Of a stretch of 64,000 bases of DNA, positions 38,811-48,139 are shown in pieces. Every line of letters begins with the position of its first letter. Positions within the stretch are counted from its first letter, which is position 1. Both the position numbers and the translations under genes were made by a program. The notes under the pieces were generated by a model. It ran no database searches, was not told the DNA's origin, and worked only from the letters and a program-made list of their open reading frames with translations. This DNA comes from an uncultured bacterium (GTDB lineage: Bacteria > Cyanobacteriota > Vampirovibrionia > Gastranaerophilales > Gastranaerophilaceae), in NCBI GenBank assembly GCA_949282195.1, contig CASDOW010000008.1, positions 1-64,000 of the forward strand, read 5' to 3'.

Positions 38811-41192
38811 CTAGTTTATTTTTTTAAATATAATTGTAGTTCTGTTTGAAAGGTTTATTGGTGCAGGATTTACGCCGTCAGATGAAATTATTTGTTTATT
38901 TGTAAATCCTTCGCCTCTATATTTAACATCATCTGTATTAATAGCTTCTTGCCATACGCCTTTTGGGAATTGAATGTAGTATCTGTCGGCGTCATCTCTC
39001 GGGTATCTCATATCGGAGAAATTTGCCACAGTGAATATTTCATCACTTGTTTCATTATCTCGCATATTGAGCGCAATAACTTGTGAGCTTGGATGAATTA
39101 TAGTATTTTTTTCAATTATTCTTCCGTTTGACATTGCGGAATTTTCATTTGCCAATCTGTTTAAATCTTTAGTTAATCTTATTGCGCCGCATTTATTTTC
39201 AAATGCATCACCTTTTGCTTGACTGTTTGATAGTTTAGAAGCTTCAAAAGCCTCATGGTTGCTGTTGTATCCTTTTTCTATATATAAATTTGCTTCGTAG
39301 GGAACTCTTTTAGATTGTCTGAAAAATCTAAACGGAACATTTGTTACTTCATCATCCCCTTGGAAGGTCATTTTTGGTCCATTTTGGCTATATGTAAATG
39401 CTTGTGCCATTTTGTAAGAGTCAAAAGCCTTCTTACACATTGCTTTTATTCTTTTTGGTGTAATATATGCTTCTTTTCTGATACCCAAAGCTTCAAGTTT
39501 TGACTGATAAAAATCAGAATAATTATAATCGGAGTAATTATCCAGTTCGCCGTTAAGATACATATCAACAAGTTTTTCACTCACCATTTGAGCTTTTTGT
39601 AAAGTCACATAGTTTATTGCTTGGCTTAGGTCAATATTTTTTAAATCGACAAGCTTTTTTGCTCTTTGAGTGTCTTGATTGCTTAAAACTATATTCTCAT
39701 TCAAATGTAGCATTGGAACGATTAATTTTGGAATTAATCTTGTGCCTTCATAGTTTCCTATTTCATCGTGGCTCATAACATACTTTAATCTTGTCTGACC
39801 TTGCAGACAAGCGTCATAAAGTGCGTCAAGATTGCAATTGCCATATAAATGGTCTTTTAGGGTATGAAAATAATTAAAATCCCATTCGGTATTAAATCCT
39901 AAGCGAGAAAGATTTGTCTTTCCTTTTTCGGGGTTCATTTGTTCAATTGCATTATTGTGTGTATTTTCATCCATTAAAGGTGAATTTTCTTCGGGTGTTA
40001 ATTGGCAAAGCACTCTTTCATCGTGCTTTTTAGAATAATCTTGCCAGTAATTTGTGCCGTCTGAAGCAATTGCATTTCTGGCATCTTCTGCAATTAAAAA
40101 TGCGTCAGGAAAATGATAATTAATTTCAGCTGCCATTTGTTTCATTGTGATATCAGAGTCCATAAATTTTGTCATATCAAACCTTATGCCGTCACAATGA
40201 TAGTTCTTTAGCCAATACAGCGCTGCATTTACCATAAAATCTCTAACATAAGTTGAATTTTTTCCTTCATAATTCCAAGCATCACCAAAAGCATTTCCGC
40301 ATTTTATATATGGGCCTGTTTCTTTTAGGTTTTGTCCGTTTGGTCCGAGATGATTAGGAACCATATCTATAATTACATTAAGATTTTTATTGTGAGCCAT
40401 ATCGACAAATTTTTTAAAGTTGTCTGCGCCGCCCAAGTTTTGCGCTACTGCGGTTTTATATCTTCCGTCATAGCCCCAGTTAAAATAGTCAAGCGTTTCT
40501 TCAACAGGCATAACATGGATTGCATTGTATCCTTTTTTCGCTATTTCATCCAGTTTCTTTATTGCAGAGGTAAAGTCACCGTTTTTTGTTAGTGTTGCAA
40601 TATTTATTTCATATATTCTTGCGTCGTTAAGGCTTGTGAGCTTATTTTTTGAATTTGCTATTCTTGAAATTCTGTGAGGGTTATTCCTGAACCAGTTTTC
40701 ATCATTCCATTGATATCTTGACTGGTCATATATAATTGAATTATTGCCTTCAAAATCAACCATAAACGAATATGGGTCATTTGCTTTTATTGTTGTACCG
40801 TCATTTTTTTCTATTTCGTAGTGGTATCTGTCATTTTCTTGAATTAGTGATGATGAAATTGGTTTTGGGGTTTCAAATATCCCGTTTTGCTTGTTTTCTA
40901 AAGGAAAAACCATAGTTTCATCGTTGTTTCTTTTTTGTACAACAACATTTACATTTTTTACGTCAGGAAAAGTAAACAATTTAAAAGTTACATCTTTTGT
41001 ATTTGGGTCTACGACTGCTCCCCAGCTTGTGTGTTCTTTCCATTTTCTTGAAAATTTTATGGGGTAGAAATGCCCTTGAACTCTGTCGGTATTTTTAGGG
41101 TTTGAAATAATATTTGTTTTTTGAAAATTGTTATTTTTGCTTGAGAAAAGTTTGCCATGTTTTGTAATAACATCAACTGAATTTACTTTCAT
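38811..41192 (-). CDS. GH13 glycoside hydrolase, branching-enzyme/amylase type
   Basis: 793 residues. A ~55-residue leader is followed by a CBM48-like beta domain (WGAVVDPNTKDVTFKLFTFPDVKNV), then the GH13 barrel: NLNVIIDMVPNHLG (region I), CDGIRFDMTK with nucleophile Asp339 (region II), DAFLIAEDA with Glu369 (region III) and YVMSHDEIGN (region IV). The C-terminal beta domain ends with PINLSNRTTIIF. The domain order matches glycogen branching enzyme or maltooligosyltrehalose hydrolase relatives. No signal peptide, so it is cytoplasmic. With the GH77 enzyme it suggests storage-glucan turnover. Confidence 0.82.
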   Translation of the reverse strand: MKVNSVDVITKHGKLFSSKNNNFQKTNIISNPKNTDRVQGHFYPIKFSRKWKEHTSWGAVVDPNTKDVTFKLFTFPDVKNVNVVVQKRNNDETMVFPLENKQNGIFETPKPISSSLIQENDRYHYEIEKNDGTTIKANDPYSFMVDFEGNNSIIYDQSRYQWNDENWFRNNPHRISRIANSKNKLTSLNDARIYEINIATLTKNGDFTSAIKKLDEIAKKGYNAIHVMPVEETLDYFNWGYDGRYKTAVAQNLGGADNFKKFVDMAHNKNLNVIIDMVPNHLGPNGQNLKETGPYIKCGNAFGDAWNYEGKNSTYVRDFMVNAALYWLKNYHCDGIRFDMTKFMDSDITMKQMAAEINYHFPDAFLIAEDARNAIASDGTNYWQDYSKKHDERVLCQLTPEENSPLMDENTHNNAIEQMNPEKGKTNLSRLGFNTEWDFNYFHTLKDHLYGNCNLDALYDACLQGQTRLKYVMSHDEIGNYEGTRLIPKLIVPMLHLNENIVLSNQDTQRAKKLVDLKNIDLSQAINYVTLQKAQMVSEKLVDMYLNGELDNYSDYNYSDFYQSKLEALGIRKEAYITPKRIKAMCKKAFDSYKMAQAFTYSQNGPKMTFQGDDEVTNVPFRFFRQSKRVPYEANLYIEKGYNSNHEAFEASKLSNSQAKGDAFENKCGAIRLTKDLNRLANENSAMSNGRIIEKNTIIHPSSQVIALNMRDNETSDEIFTVANFSDMRYPRDDADRYYIQFPKGVWQEAINTDDVKYRGEGFTNKQIISSDGVNPAPINLSNRTTIIFKKIN

Positions 41193-41313
41193 ATTTTTTA
41201 CACCACTTTAACAACTACCAACGTACTAATAATAAAACAAATGAAGGTGTTTTATTGCTTTTTATTTTTCTTAATTCCTTAACAGTTTTAAATTTATTTA
41301 CATTATTTTTTCC

Positions 41314-42273
41314 TTATCTTTTTATGTATTGCAGATTATTTTTGAAGTATTCAATTGTTTTATCTAAACCTTTTGAAATAGATATTTTTGGCTCCCAATT
41401 AAAATACTCTTTTGCAAGAGTTATATCAGGTTTTCTTTTTTTGGGATCATCTTTCGGTAAAGGTTTATGTGTAATTTTTATATTACTGTTTATTTTATTT
41501 TTTATTAGCAACGCCAGTTCATTAATTGTTAATTCTTCAGGGTTTCCTGTGTTAATTGGGCCTAAAAAATCATCAGAACTTGCCATTATCTTAATCATGA
41601 TGTCAATTAAGTCATCAATATAACAAAAAGAACGAGTTTGTTCCCCATTTCCGTATATTGTTATATCTTCTCCTTTTAAGGCTTGACAAATAAAATTTGA
41701 TACTACTCTTCCGTCATTGGAATTCATTTTTGGACCGTATGTATTAAATATTCTTATGACTTTTATTTTGATATTGTGTATTCTGTGGTAGTCAAAAAAC
41801 AGGCTTTCAGCCATTCTCTTGCCTTCATCATAGCATGCTCTTATTCCTATAGGGTTTACATTGCCGCTATAAGCTTCGTTTTGAGGATGTATGTCAGGAT
41901 TGCCGTATATTTCACTTGTGGATGCTTGAAGAATTCTGGCATTATTTTTCTTTGCTAATTCAAGCATATTAATAGCGCCTAAAACACAAGTTTTGCTTGT
42001 GAAAATGGCATGTTCTTTTTGGTAAAATTTTGGTGAAGCAGGACAAGCCAGATTGTATATCTCGTCAATTTTTTGATTAATATTTAATGGCTCAATTATA
42101 TCATGCTCAATAAATTCAAATCTTGGATTAGATAAAAGTTTTTTTATGTTGCCGATTGTGCCGGTGTAGTTGTTATCGACACAAATTATTTTGTTATTTT
42201 CATTTTTTACTAATTCCTTGCAAAGGTTTGAACCGATAAATCCGCTCCCTCCGCTAATCAAGATGGTTTTCAA
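41314..42273 (-). CDS. UDP-glucuronate decarboxylase (UDP-xylose synthase)-type epimerase
   Basis: 319 residues, extended SDR. Cofactor motif GGSGFIGSNLCKEL at the N-terminus, Asp of VDNNYTG, the family signature YNLACPASPKFYQ, Ser of ASTSEIYG, and RACYDEGKRMAESL with the catalytic Tyr-x3-Lys. Later RIFNTYGP and RSFCYIDDLID. UXS converts UDP-glucuronate to UDP-xylose with decarboxylation. It lies downstream of the galactopyranose mutase gene on the same strand, so both supply nucleotide sugars for surface glycans. Confidence 0.85.
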   Translation of the reverse strand: MKTILISGGSGFIGSNLCKELVKNENNKIICVDNNYTGTIGNIKKLLSNPRFEFIEHDIIEPLNINQKIDEIYNLACPASPKFYQKEHAIFTSKTCVLGAINMLELAKKNNARILQASTSEIYGNPDIHPQNEAYSGNVNPIGIRACYDEGKRMAESLFFDYHRIHNIKIKVIRIFNTYGPKMNSNDGRVVSNFICQALKGEDITIYGNGEQTRSFCYIDDLIDIMIKIMASSDDFLGPINTGNPEELTINELALLIKNKINSNIKITHKPLPKDDPKKRKPDITLAKEYFNWEPKISISKGLDKTIEYFKNNLQYIKR

Positions 42274-42353
42274 CTTTTCCTCAAGTTTTCTAACAACTAA
42301 ATTATTCTATAATTTTTTAATTTGTATTGCAAAAACTTAACATTTTTTTATTT

Positions 42354-43457
42354 TTATAATTTTTCAAAAAGTTTAAATATGTCTTCAATTGCTTCATCTA
42401 TATTTAAATATCTGTATTTTCCAAGTCTTCCTATGAAATAAAGCCCTTTTATTTTTTCTTTTTCTTTAAAATACTTTTCATATAATAAATTGTTTTTTGA
42501 ACTGATAACAGGGTAATATCTTTCATTTTTGCCGATTTTAAAATCTTCGGGATATTCATAAGTTATGATTGTTCTGGTTGATTTTTGATTGAGTGCGTGT
42601 TTGTGTTCTGTTATTCTTGTGTATTTATAATCATTTGGGTAATTAATGACATATTTTGGTTGATGATATTCCCTATTCAATGTTTTATGTTTAAAATATA
42701 AACTTCTGTATTCTAATTTTGAGAATTTATAGTTAAAAAATTCGTCAATTGACCCCGAATAAAAGATATTATCGAATTTTTCATCTATTTCTTTAAAATC
42801 GGTATTTAATTTAATTGTTATATTTTTATGTTTTAAAATATTTTCAACTAACTGTGTATATCCTTTTTGAGGGATTGCTTGATATTTATCTTGAAAATAA
42901 TTTTTATTAAAATTTATATAAATGGGTATTCTTGAACTGATTGAAAAATCAAGATTTTCAATTGGCATTTTCCATTGTTTTAGTGTGTAGTTTTTATAAA
43001 TGTTATTATAGATATATTCATAGATTGGTTTTAAATTTTTGTTATTTATTTTACTTAGTTGCGATATTGTTATTTTGTTATCATATCCAAAGGCACTTAT
43101 TAATTCATTTTCAAAATTTTTTGCAATTTTTAAAGGGAAAATTTCATATAAAGTAGCTAAGCTAAAAGGTATTGTTATTAATTGTTTTTCTACATTTGCC
43201 TTAACTTGGTGTTCGTATTGGTGCCATTTAGTATAGTTAGATAAAAAATTCCAAACTTTTTCATTGTTTGTGTGAAAAATGTGGGGCCCGTATTTTTGAA
43301 TTAGTATATTTGTTTTTGAGTCTTTAAAGTCAAAGATATTGCCTGCAATATGGTTTCTTTTGTCTATTATAAGAACTTTTTCATTTTTTATTGTGGCAAT
43401 TAAATTTGCCAATACTGCTCCTGATATTCCTGTGCCTACAATTAAATTTTTTTTCAT
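42354..43457 (-). CDS. glf: UDP-galactopyranose mutase
   Basis: 367 residues, flavoprotein. FAD-binding GTGISGAVLANLIA at the N-terminus with KVLIIDKRNHIAGNIFD, then the Glf motifs KYGPHIFHTNNEKVWNFL, IPFSLATLYEIFP, MPIENLDFSISSRIPI and RLGKYRYLNIDEAI at the end. It isomerises UDP-galactopyranose to the furanose form for galactofuran-containing glycans. It begins 1 bp after the CDF transporter gene's stop, so it is cotranscribed with it despite the unrelated role. Full length. Confidence 0.95.
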   Translation of the reverse strand: MKKNLIVGTGISGAVLANLIATIKNEKVLIIDKRNHIAGNIFDFKDSKTNILIQKYGPHIFHTNNEKVWNFLSNYTKWHQYEHQVKANVEKQLITIPFSLATLYEIFPLKIAKNFENELISAFGYDNKITISQLSKINNKNLKPIYEYIYNNIYKNYTLKQWKMPIENLDFSISSRIPIYINFNKNYFQDKYQAIPQKGYTQLVENILKHKNITIKLNTDFKEIDEKFDNIFYSGSIDEFFNYKFSKLEYRSLYFKHKTLNREYHQPKYVINYPNDYKYTRITEHKHALNQKSTRTIITYEYPEDFKIGKNERYYPVISSKNNLLYEKYFKEKEKIKGLYFIGRLGKYRYLNIDEAIEDIFKLFEKL

Positions 43458-43458
43458 T

Positions 43459-44352
43459 TTATTTTGTTTCTGTCAATTTTTTGCATTCAGGTTCTGAATG
43501 TATCATGATAGTGACATTTTTAAGTTTTTTATTAATTAATTCTTCGATTTCGTCACAGATATCATGGCATTTTAGTATTGATGTTTCAGGAAGGAAGATA
43601 ATTGTTAATTCAATATCTATTGAAGGACCGCAGCGCCTTGCTTTTAAATCTTTGTATCTTGTCAGACAGTTATTTTTATATGAGTTAATTATATCTTCGA
43701 TTGTTTTAATGTCAGAAGGCGGCAGTGAGCCGTCTAAAAGATTATTTAGTGTTTCTTTTGAAATTGAAAAGCCTGCCTTAAATATAAAAGTTGCAACTAA
43801 TATTGCAATAATCGGGTCGAGTATATAAATGTCTGTTATTTTAATTAAGATTAAACCTGCCATTACTCCCAAAGAAGAATAAATATCAGTTCTTAAATGT
43901 TCCCCATCGGCAAAAAGAGATATTGAATTTGATTTTTTGGCAACTTTGAATAATATTGTGCTGACAAAGAAATTTGCAATACTTGCGATTAACATTACAA
44001 TAATACCAAGGTTTGTATCGAGTTCAGAGTTGTTGTGCAGAAATATTTTTTTTAGCGCCTCATATATTATGTATAGTGCTGCAAATATTATTAATCCACC
44101 TTCAATAAAGCCTGACATATCCTCATATTTGCCATGACCAAAAGGGTGGTTGGAATCAGCGGGTTCTGATGATTTTATTACTGCAAAAAAGGTCAAAACA
44201 GAGGCCAGAAAATCGCTGAGCGAATGTATTGCTTCAGAAATTATACTTATAGAGCCTGATATCGCACCGGCGATTAGTTTTAAAACTATTATAGCTGCAT
44301 TAGAGGTTATGGAAAGTCCTGCCGCTAGTTTTTTTTCTGTAACTATGTTCAT
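43459..44352 (-). CDS. Cation diffusion facilitator (CDF) metal transporter
   Basis: 297 residues. Six predicted transmembrane segments with the CDF zinc site EAIHSLSDFL in the second helix and DGEHLRTDIYSSLG in the fifth. HPFGHGKYEDMSGFIEGGLIIF lies between, and a cytoplasmic C-terminal domain carries SIDIELTIIFLPETSILKCHDICDEIE with further metal ligands. It exports Zn, Fe or Mn from the cytoplasm by proton exchange. It is divergent from a gene for a small secreted His-rich peptide, which suggests shared metal-linked function. Confidence 0.92.
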   Translation of the reverse strand: MNIVTEKKLAAGLSITSNAAIIVLKLIAGAISGSISIISEAIHSLSDFLASVLTFFAVIKSSEPADSNHPFGHGKYEDMSGFIEGGLIIFAALYIIYEALKKIFLHNNSELDTNLGIIVMLIASIANFFVSTILFKVAKKSNSISLFADGEHLRTDIYSSLGVMAGLILIKITDIYILDPIIAILVATFIFKAGFSISKETLNNLLDGSLPPSDIKTIEDIINSYKNNCLTRYKDLKARRCGPSIDIELTIIFLPETSILKCHDICDEIEELINKKLKNVTIMIHSEPECKKLTETK

Positions 44353-44415
44353 AATATTAACCTAATTTTAGCACATGTTTTAAAATATGTTTGAAAATTT
44401 GTATTTAAAGTTTAC

Positions 44416-44444
44416 TTGACACTATCTGAAATACATAAGATAAT
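44416..44444 (+). promoter_or_regulatory. Strong sigma-70-type promoter
   Basis: A perfect -35 TTGACA (44416-44421), a 17-bp spacer and GATAAT (44439-44444). Transcription would begin near 44451. This places the start of the next gene downstream, at ATG 44473, and rules out an in-frame reading from 44416. Confidence 0.8.
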
Positions 44445-44472
44445 TGTTAAAGGTTTTATGAGGATTGTATTT

Positions 44473-44730
44473 ATGTTTAAAAAATTTTTTGGAATTAGTA
44501 TTTGTGTTTTGATGTTGACTTTATTTACCCTGCCAAGTGCACAAGCTGCTTTTACTTGGTTTGGATTTAGCAATGAAAATACCGAAGTTATGATTAATTC
44601 ATCAGATGAACCGCATCATCGTTGTTGGTTTCATGATTGTTCCCATAAAAAACATAAACCAAAGCCGCATCCAAAGCATCATCCGCCAAAAAAAGGTCCC
44701 AAACATCACGATTGGTGGTGGAAAAAGTAA
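44473..44730 (+). CDS. Small secreted His/Lys/Pro-rich peptide, likely metal-binding
   Basis: 85 residues from ATG 44473, supported by GAGG 9 bases upstream and the promoter at 44416-44444. A signal peptide (FFGISICVLMLTLFTLPSAQA, cleavage after about residue 25) is followed by a short linker and a tail extremely rich in His, Lys and Pro, ending in WWWKK. It includes HHRCWFHDC and KPHPKHHPPKK; two Cys and about a dozen His could bind Zn, Cu or Ni in the periplasm. It is divergent from a CDF metal exporter. No family recognised. It could also be a structural cell-surface or cationic peptide. Confidence 0.7.
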   Translation: MFKKFFGISICVLMLTLFTLPSAQAAFTWFGFSNENTEVMINSSDEPHHRCWFHDCSHKKHKPKPHPKHHPPKKGPKHHDWWWKK

Positions 44731-44762
44731 TTTCATGATTTCTGTTGTTTGTTGAGGGAAAA

Positions 44763-45161
44763 ATGACTGACGATTTATTGGAACAATTAAAAAAATACAA
44801 ATTTGATAAACAATTAAAGAAAATTAAATCAAAATTGAAAAATAAAACAATTATAATTTATGGTACGGGGCTTTTATTCCAAAAGATTGTGGAAAATTAT
44901 GACTTATCGGATTTAAATATAATCGGAGTGTCCGATAGAAAATATACATTAGAAGAAGAAGGCAGCAGTTCTTTTGGTTATAAGGTTATTCCTATTGACA
45001 AGATTGTTCAATATAAGCCTGATGTTGTATTAATTGCTACTTTAAAGTTCTTGTCAATCATGGATGATTTAAAAAGAAATACCCTAAAGGGGCTTGAGGT
45101 GTCTGTTTTGCCTCTTGTTGACAGACCGTTTTTTACTTTATTAAAAGAGATTTTTCAATAA
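44763..45161 (+). CDS. Rossmann-type nucleotide-binding protein of the glycan locus
   Basis: 132 residues from ATG 44763, supported by GAGGGA upstream. After a helical start, KNKTIIIYGTGLLFQKIVENYD forms a Gly-rich nucleotide-binding turn (residues about 34-55), followed by IIGVSDRKY and KPDVVLIATLKF. The same small domain occurs at the N-termini of the two FkbM methyltransferases (49143, 52070) and the TagF-like protein at 53176. Here it stands alone. Its stop overlaps the next ATG (TAATG). Probably binds a nucleotide or nucleotide sugar; exact role unknown. Confidence 0.7.
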   Translation: MTDDLLEQLKKYKFDKQLKKIKSKLKNKTIIIYGTGLLFQKIVENYDLSDLNIIGVSDRKYTLEEEGSSSFGYKVIPIDKIVQYKPDVVLIATLKFLSIMDDLKRNTLKGLEVSVLPLVDRPFFTLLKEIFQ

Positions 45162-45886
45162 TGAATATAGCAATAATATTTGCAGGAGGAAAAGGGGAAA
45201 GGCTTGGCGGTTCAGGTGAATCGCTACCTAAACAGTTTTTGGAAATAGATAAAAAGCCTATATTGGTTCACACACTTTTAAAATTTCAAAATCATAAAGA
45301 TATTGACAAGATTTATATTTCTGTCCTTCCAAAATACTTAGATTATACAAAAGAATTGGTTAGAAAATTTGACTTAACTAAAGTCGAAGAAGTTACACAA
45401 GGGGGGCAAACCGCACAAGAATCCATATATAATGCTTTAATGTGTGCCCAAAAGAGCAATCCTGATGAGTCGATTGTTTTGATCCATGACGGAGTAAGAC
45501 CTGTCATAACCGATAAAGTAATAAGTGAAAATATTAAAAGTGTTTTAAAATACGGCAGTGCAATTACTTCTACTCCATGTTATGAGACAATATTGATTAG
45601 TCCTGACGGGATTAATCCAAAAATTGTTCCATACAGAAATGAAACATATAAAGCGCAAGCTCCTCAAAGTTTTTACCTTGGAGAAATTATTGAAGCTCAT
45701 AATTGTATCAGAAAGACCAAAGAGGGTTACAAAAATATTGTCGATTCTTGTACTTTGTTCCATGTATTAAATAAAAAAGCATATCTTGTAGAAGGAAACT
45801 TTGGTAATATTAAAATTACTACTCCCCAAGATGTATGCATTTTAAAGGGTATACTTGATTTTCTTAATGGTAATGATGATGAATAA
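45161..45886 (+). CDS. IspD/TarI-type cytidylyltransferase
   Basis: 241 residues, MobA-like nucleotidyltransferase. AGGKGERLGGSGESLPKQFLEI contains the CTP-binding Gly-rich loop and Lys, then QGGQTAQESIYNAL, LIHDGVRPVI (metal-binding Asp) and FGNIKITTPQDV. These are shared by IspD (isoprenoid pathway) and TarI (ribitol-5-phosphate cytidylyltransferase). Placement in a glycan operon, next to a dehydrogenase-like gene and a TagF-like transferase, favours a polyol-phosphate (TarI-like) role making CDP-ribitol or similar, rather than the housekeeping IspD. Substrate not proven. Confidence 0.82.
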   Translation: MNIAIIFAGGKGERLGGSGESLPKQFLEIDKKPILVHTLLKFQNHKDIDKIYISVLPKYLDYTKELVRKFDLTKVEEVTQGGQTAQESIYNALMCAQKSNPDESIVLIHDGVRPVITDKVISENIKSVLKYGSAITSTPCYETILISPDGINPKIVPYRNETYKAQAPQSFYLGEIIEAHNCIRKTKEGYKNIVDSCTLFHVLNKKAYLVEGNFGNIKITTPQDVCILKGILDFLNGNDDE

Positions 45887-45905
45887 GAAAGACAAGGTTT
45901 GAAAA

Positions 45906-46961
45906 GTGTTTGAAACAGCAAATAAAATTAGGCAAGAAGATTTAAATAAGCTGGCAAATGATTTAATTTTTGAACAATTTGCCAATGAAACAATTTTAAT
46001 TACCGGCGCAACAGGGTTAATCGGCAGTGAAATTGTTTTTGCGTGTCTTTGTGCAAATCGAATTAAGGGTCTTAATATTAAGGTTGTGGCACTTGTTAGA
46101 AATGAAATGAAAGCTAAGATGATTTTCAATAATGTGCTTGATAATCCTAATTTTGAACTTTTAGTCCATGATGTTCAAAATGCGTTTAACTTTTCAAGAA
46201 AAATTGACTACGTAATTCATCTTGCAAGTTATACTTCATCAATTGATTTTGTTAAAAAACCGGTTGAAACCATTTTAACATCTATAATTGGAACTAAAAG
46301 TCTTCTTGATTTTTCAATAAAAAACAGCGTTAAGGGATTTTTGTATCTTTCCTCTCTCGAAGTGTACGGACTTATGAATTCTAAGGCTCCTGTTTCTGAA
46401 AATGAAATAGGCTGTATTGACTCTCTTTCTTGTAGAAGCAGTTATTCTCTTAGTAAGAAAATGGCAGAAAATTTATGTATTGCTTATGGTTCAGAATTTA
46501 ACCTGAATGTAAAAATTGCCAGATTGTGTCAGACTTTTGGTGCAGGAATTACAAAAGCCGATAATCGATTATTTGCCCAACTTGTTAAGTCTGCTGTTTT
46601 AAAAAATGATATTATTTTGCATACGGAAGGAAAAACCGTCAGAAATTATTGTTATATAACAGATGCAGTGAGTGCTATTTTAACAATATTAAAATATGGT
46701 TTAATTAATGAAGCTTATAATGTTGCAAATAATAAAACAGCAATTTCCGTTAAAAAAATGGCGGAGTATGTCGCAAAAGAAAATAATCTTTTATTGAAGT
46801 ATGATATTGATGACAAAGAAAGAGGCTACAACCCGACAATAAACATTTGTTTAGATACAACAAAGTTAAATAATTTAGGTTGGAGCGCTAAGGTTGATTT
46901 AGTTGAAATGTTTAAAAGAACAATTTTATTTATGAATGAGGAAAATATTAAATATGAATAA
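45906..46961 (+). CDS. NAD-dependent epimerase/dehydratase (extended SDR)
   Basis: 351 residues, GTG start. LITGATGLIGSEIVFACL (about residues 31-48) is the cofactor motif; IHLASYTSSIDF, YLSSLEVYG, and the catalytic YSLSKKMAEN (Tyr-x3-Lys) follow, then RLCQTFGAG and RNYCYITDAVSAI. It should epimerise, reduce or dehydrate a nucleotide-activated sugar. Directly after the cytidylyltransferase, it may act on the same CDP-linked product. The last codons overlap the start of the TagF-like gene. Confidence 0.85.
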   Translation: MFETANKIRQEDLNKLANDLIFEQFANETILITGATGLIGSEIVFACLCANRIKGLNIKVVALVRNEMKAKMIFNNVLDNPNFELLVHDVQNAFNFSRKIDYVIHLASYTSSIDFVKKPVETILTSIIGTKSLLDFSIKNSVKGFLYLSSLEVYGLMNSKAPVSENEIGCIDSLSCRSSYSLSKKMAENLCIAYGSEFNLNVKIARLCQTFGAGITKADNRLFAQLVKSAVLKNDIILHTEGKTVRNYCYITDAVSAILTILKYGLINEAYNVANNKTAISVKKMAEYVAKENNLLLKYDIDDKERGYNPTINICLDTTKLNNLGWSAKVDLVEMFKRTILFMNEENIKYE

Positions 46962-48135
46962 GTATGATGTTCTTTTGTTTATAATTAATTTCAAAAAATC
47001 TTTTTTTAAATTTATTCCTTTTGATTTTTTCCCAATAAATCAGAAAAAGATTGTTTTTTCAAATTATTTCGGTTTGGGTTATGGATGCAATCCAAAATAT
47101 ATTGCTGAATTGTTAAGAATTAAACATCCTGAATATAAGATTGTCTGGCTTGTTAATCCTAAAAACGGAAACTTCAAATTCCCTAAGGGCATAAAAAAAG
47201 CAGACATAAATTCTCTAAGGGCGTTTTATGAGCTATCAAGCGCAAAAATTTGGGTTGATAATTATCATAAAGTTTTTTTGATTAAGAAAGGCTTAAAAAA
47301 ACGCCCTAACCAATATTTTATCCAAACTTGGCATGGGTCTTTAGGTATAAAGAAAATCGAAGCAGACGTTAACGCCCTAAATACTGTTGAAAGTTGGAAA
47401 AAAGCTTCATATCAAAATGCCTTGATGCAGGACTATCTTCTTTCAAACAGTGCCTTTGAAGATAATGTCTATAAGTCTGCTTTTATGAACAAAGGCAAGA
47501 TATTAAGAATAGGTCATGCCAGAAATGATATTTTCTTTAAAGATAATAAAAAAAACAAAGAAAAGACACTTAAGGCTTTTAATTTAAGCCCAGACACGAA
47601 TATTTTATTATATGTTCCGACTTTTAGACAGGGATTTTCCCTTGATATATATGACATTGATTATGAAAGATTAAGAAATTCATTAATAGAAAAATTTGGC
47701 GGAAATTGGGTTATTTTTATTCGTTTGCATAGAAACATTAAAGCTAAACTTAATTTAGAAAACAGTAAATATCTTTTTGATTTATCTTCTTATGATGATG
47801 TTCAGGAGCTTTTAGCTTCTTGCGATGCTGCAATAACTGATTATTCAAGCTGTATTTTTGATTTTGTTTTAGCTAAAAGACCCGCTTTTATTTATGCGCC
47901 TGATATTGAAAAATATGACAAAGAAAGAGGATTTTATTATTCAATATACGATACTCCTTTTTTGGTTGCAAAGAATAATGATGAATTAATGATAAATATT
48001 AAAAATTTTGATAACGACATTTATCTTAAAAAAGTTGAAGATTTTTTACTTGAAAAAGGCTGCATTGATGACGGTAATGCTTCAAAAAGAGCAGTTGAAC
48101 TTATAGAAAATTTAATGGATAAAAAGAAAGAATAA
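46954..48135 (+). CDS. TagF-like CDP-polyol phosphotransferase
   Basis: 393 residues from ATG 46954, which lies behind GAGGA and overlaps the previous stop; an in-frame ATG at 46936 lacks a ribosome site. Glyphos_transf features: WVDNYHKVFLIKKG, TWHGSLGIKKIE, the conserved GHARNDIFF, LLYVPTFRQGF, FIRLHRN and ITDYSSCIFDFVL. TagB/TagF enzymes transfer glycerol- or ribitol-phosphate from CDP-polyols to a glycan or teichoic acid at the cytoplasmic membrane face. Its companion is the cytidylyltransferase at 45161. A second homologue is at 53176. Confidence 0.88.
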   Translation: MNKYDVLLFIINFKKSFFKFIPFDFFPINQKKIVFSNYFGLGYGCNPKYIAELLRIKHPEYKIVWLVNPKNGNFKFPKGIKKADINSLRAFYELSSAKIWVDNYHKVFLIKKGLKKRPNQYFIQTWHGSLGIKKIEADVNALNTVESWKKASYQNALMQDYLLSNSAFEDNVYKSAFMNKGKILRIGHARNDIFFKDNKKNKEKTLKAFNLSPDTNILLYVPTFRQGFSLDIYDIDYERLRNSLIEKFGGNWVIFIRLHRNIKAKLNLENSKYLFDLSSYDDVQELLASCDAAITDYSSCIFDFVLAKRPAFIYAPDIEKYDKERGFYYSIYDTPFLVAKNNDELMINIKNFDNDIYLKKVEDFLLEKGCIDDGNASKRAVELIENLMDKKKE

Positions 48136-48139
48136 TTGT

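Noticed and set aside
44416-44472. Longer N-terminus for the His-rich peptide starting at 44416
   Set aside because: That start coincides with the -35 element TTGACA and has no ribosome site; it would precede the predicted transcription start.
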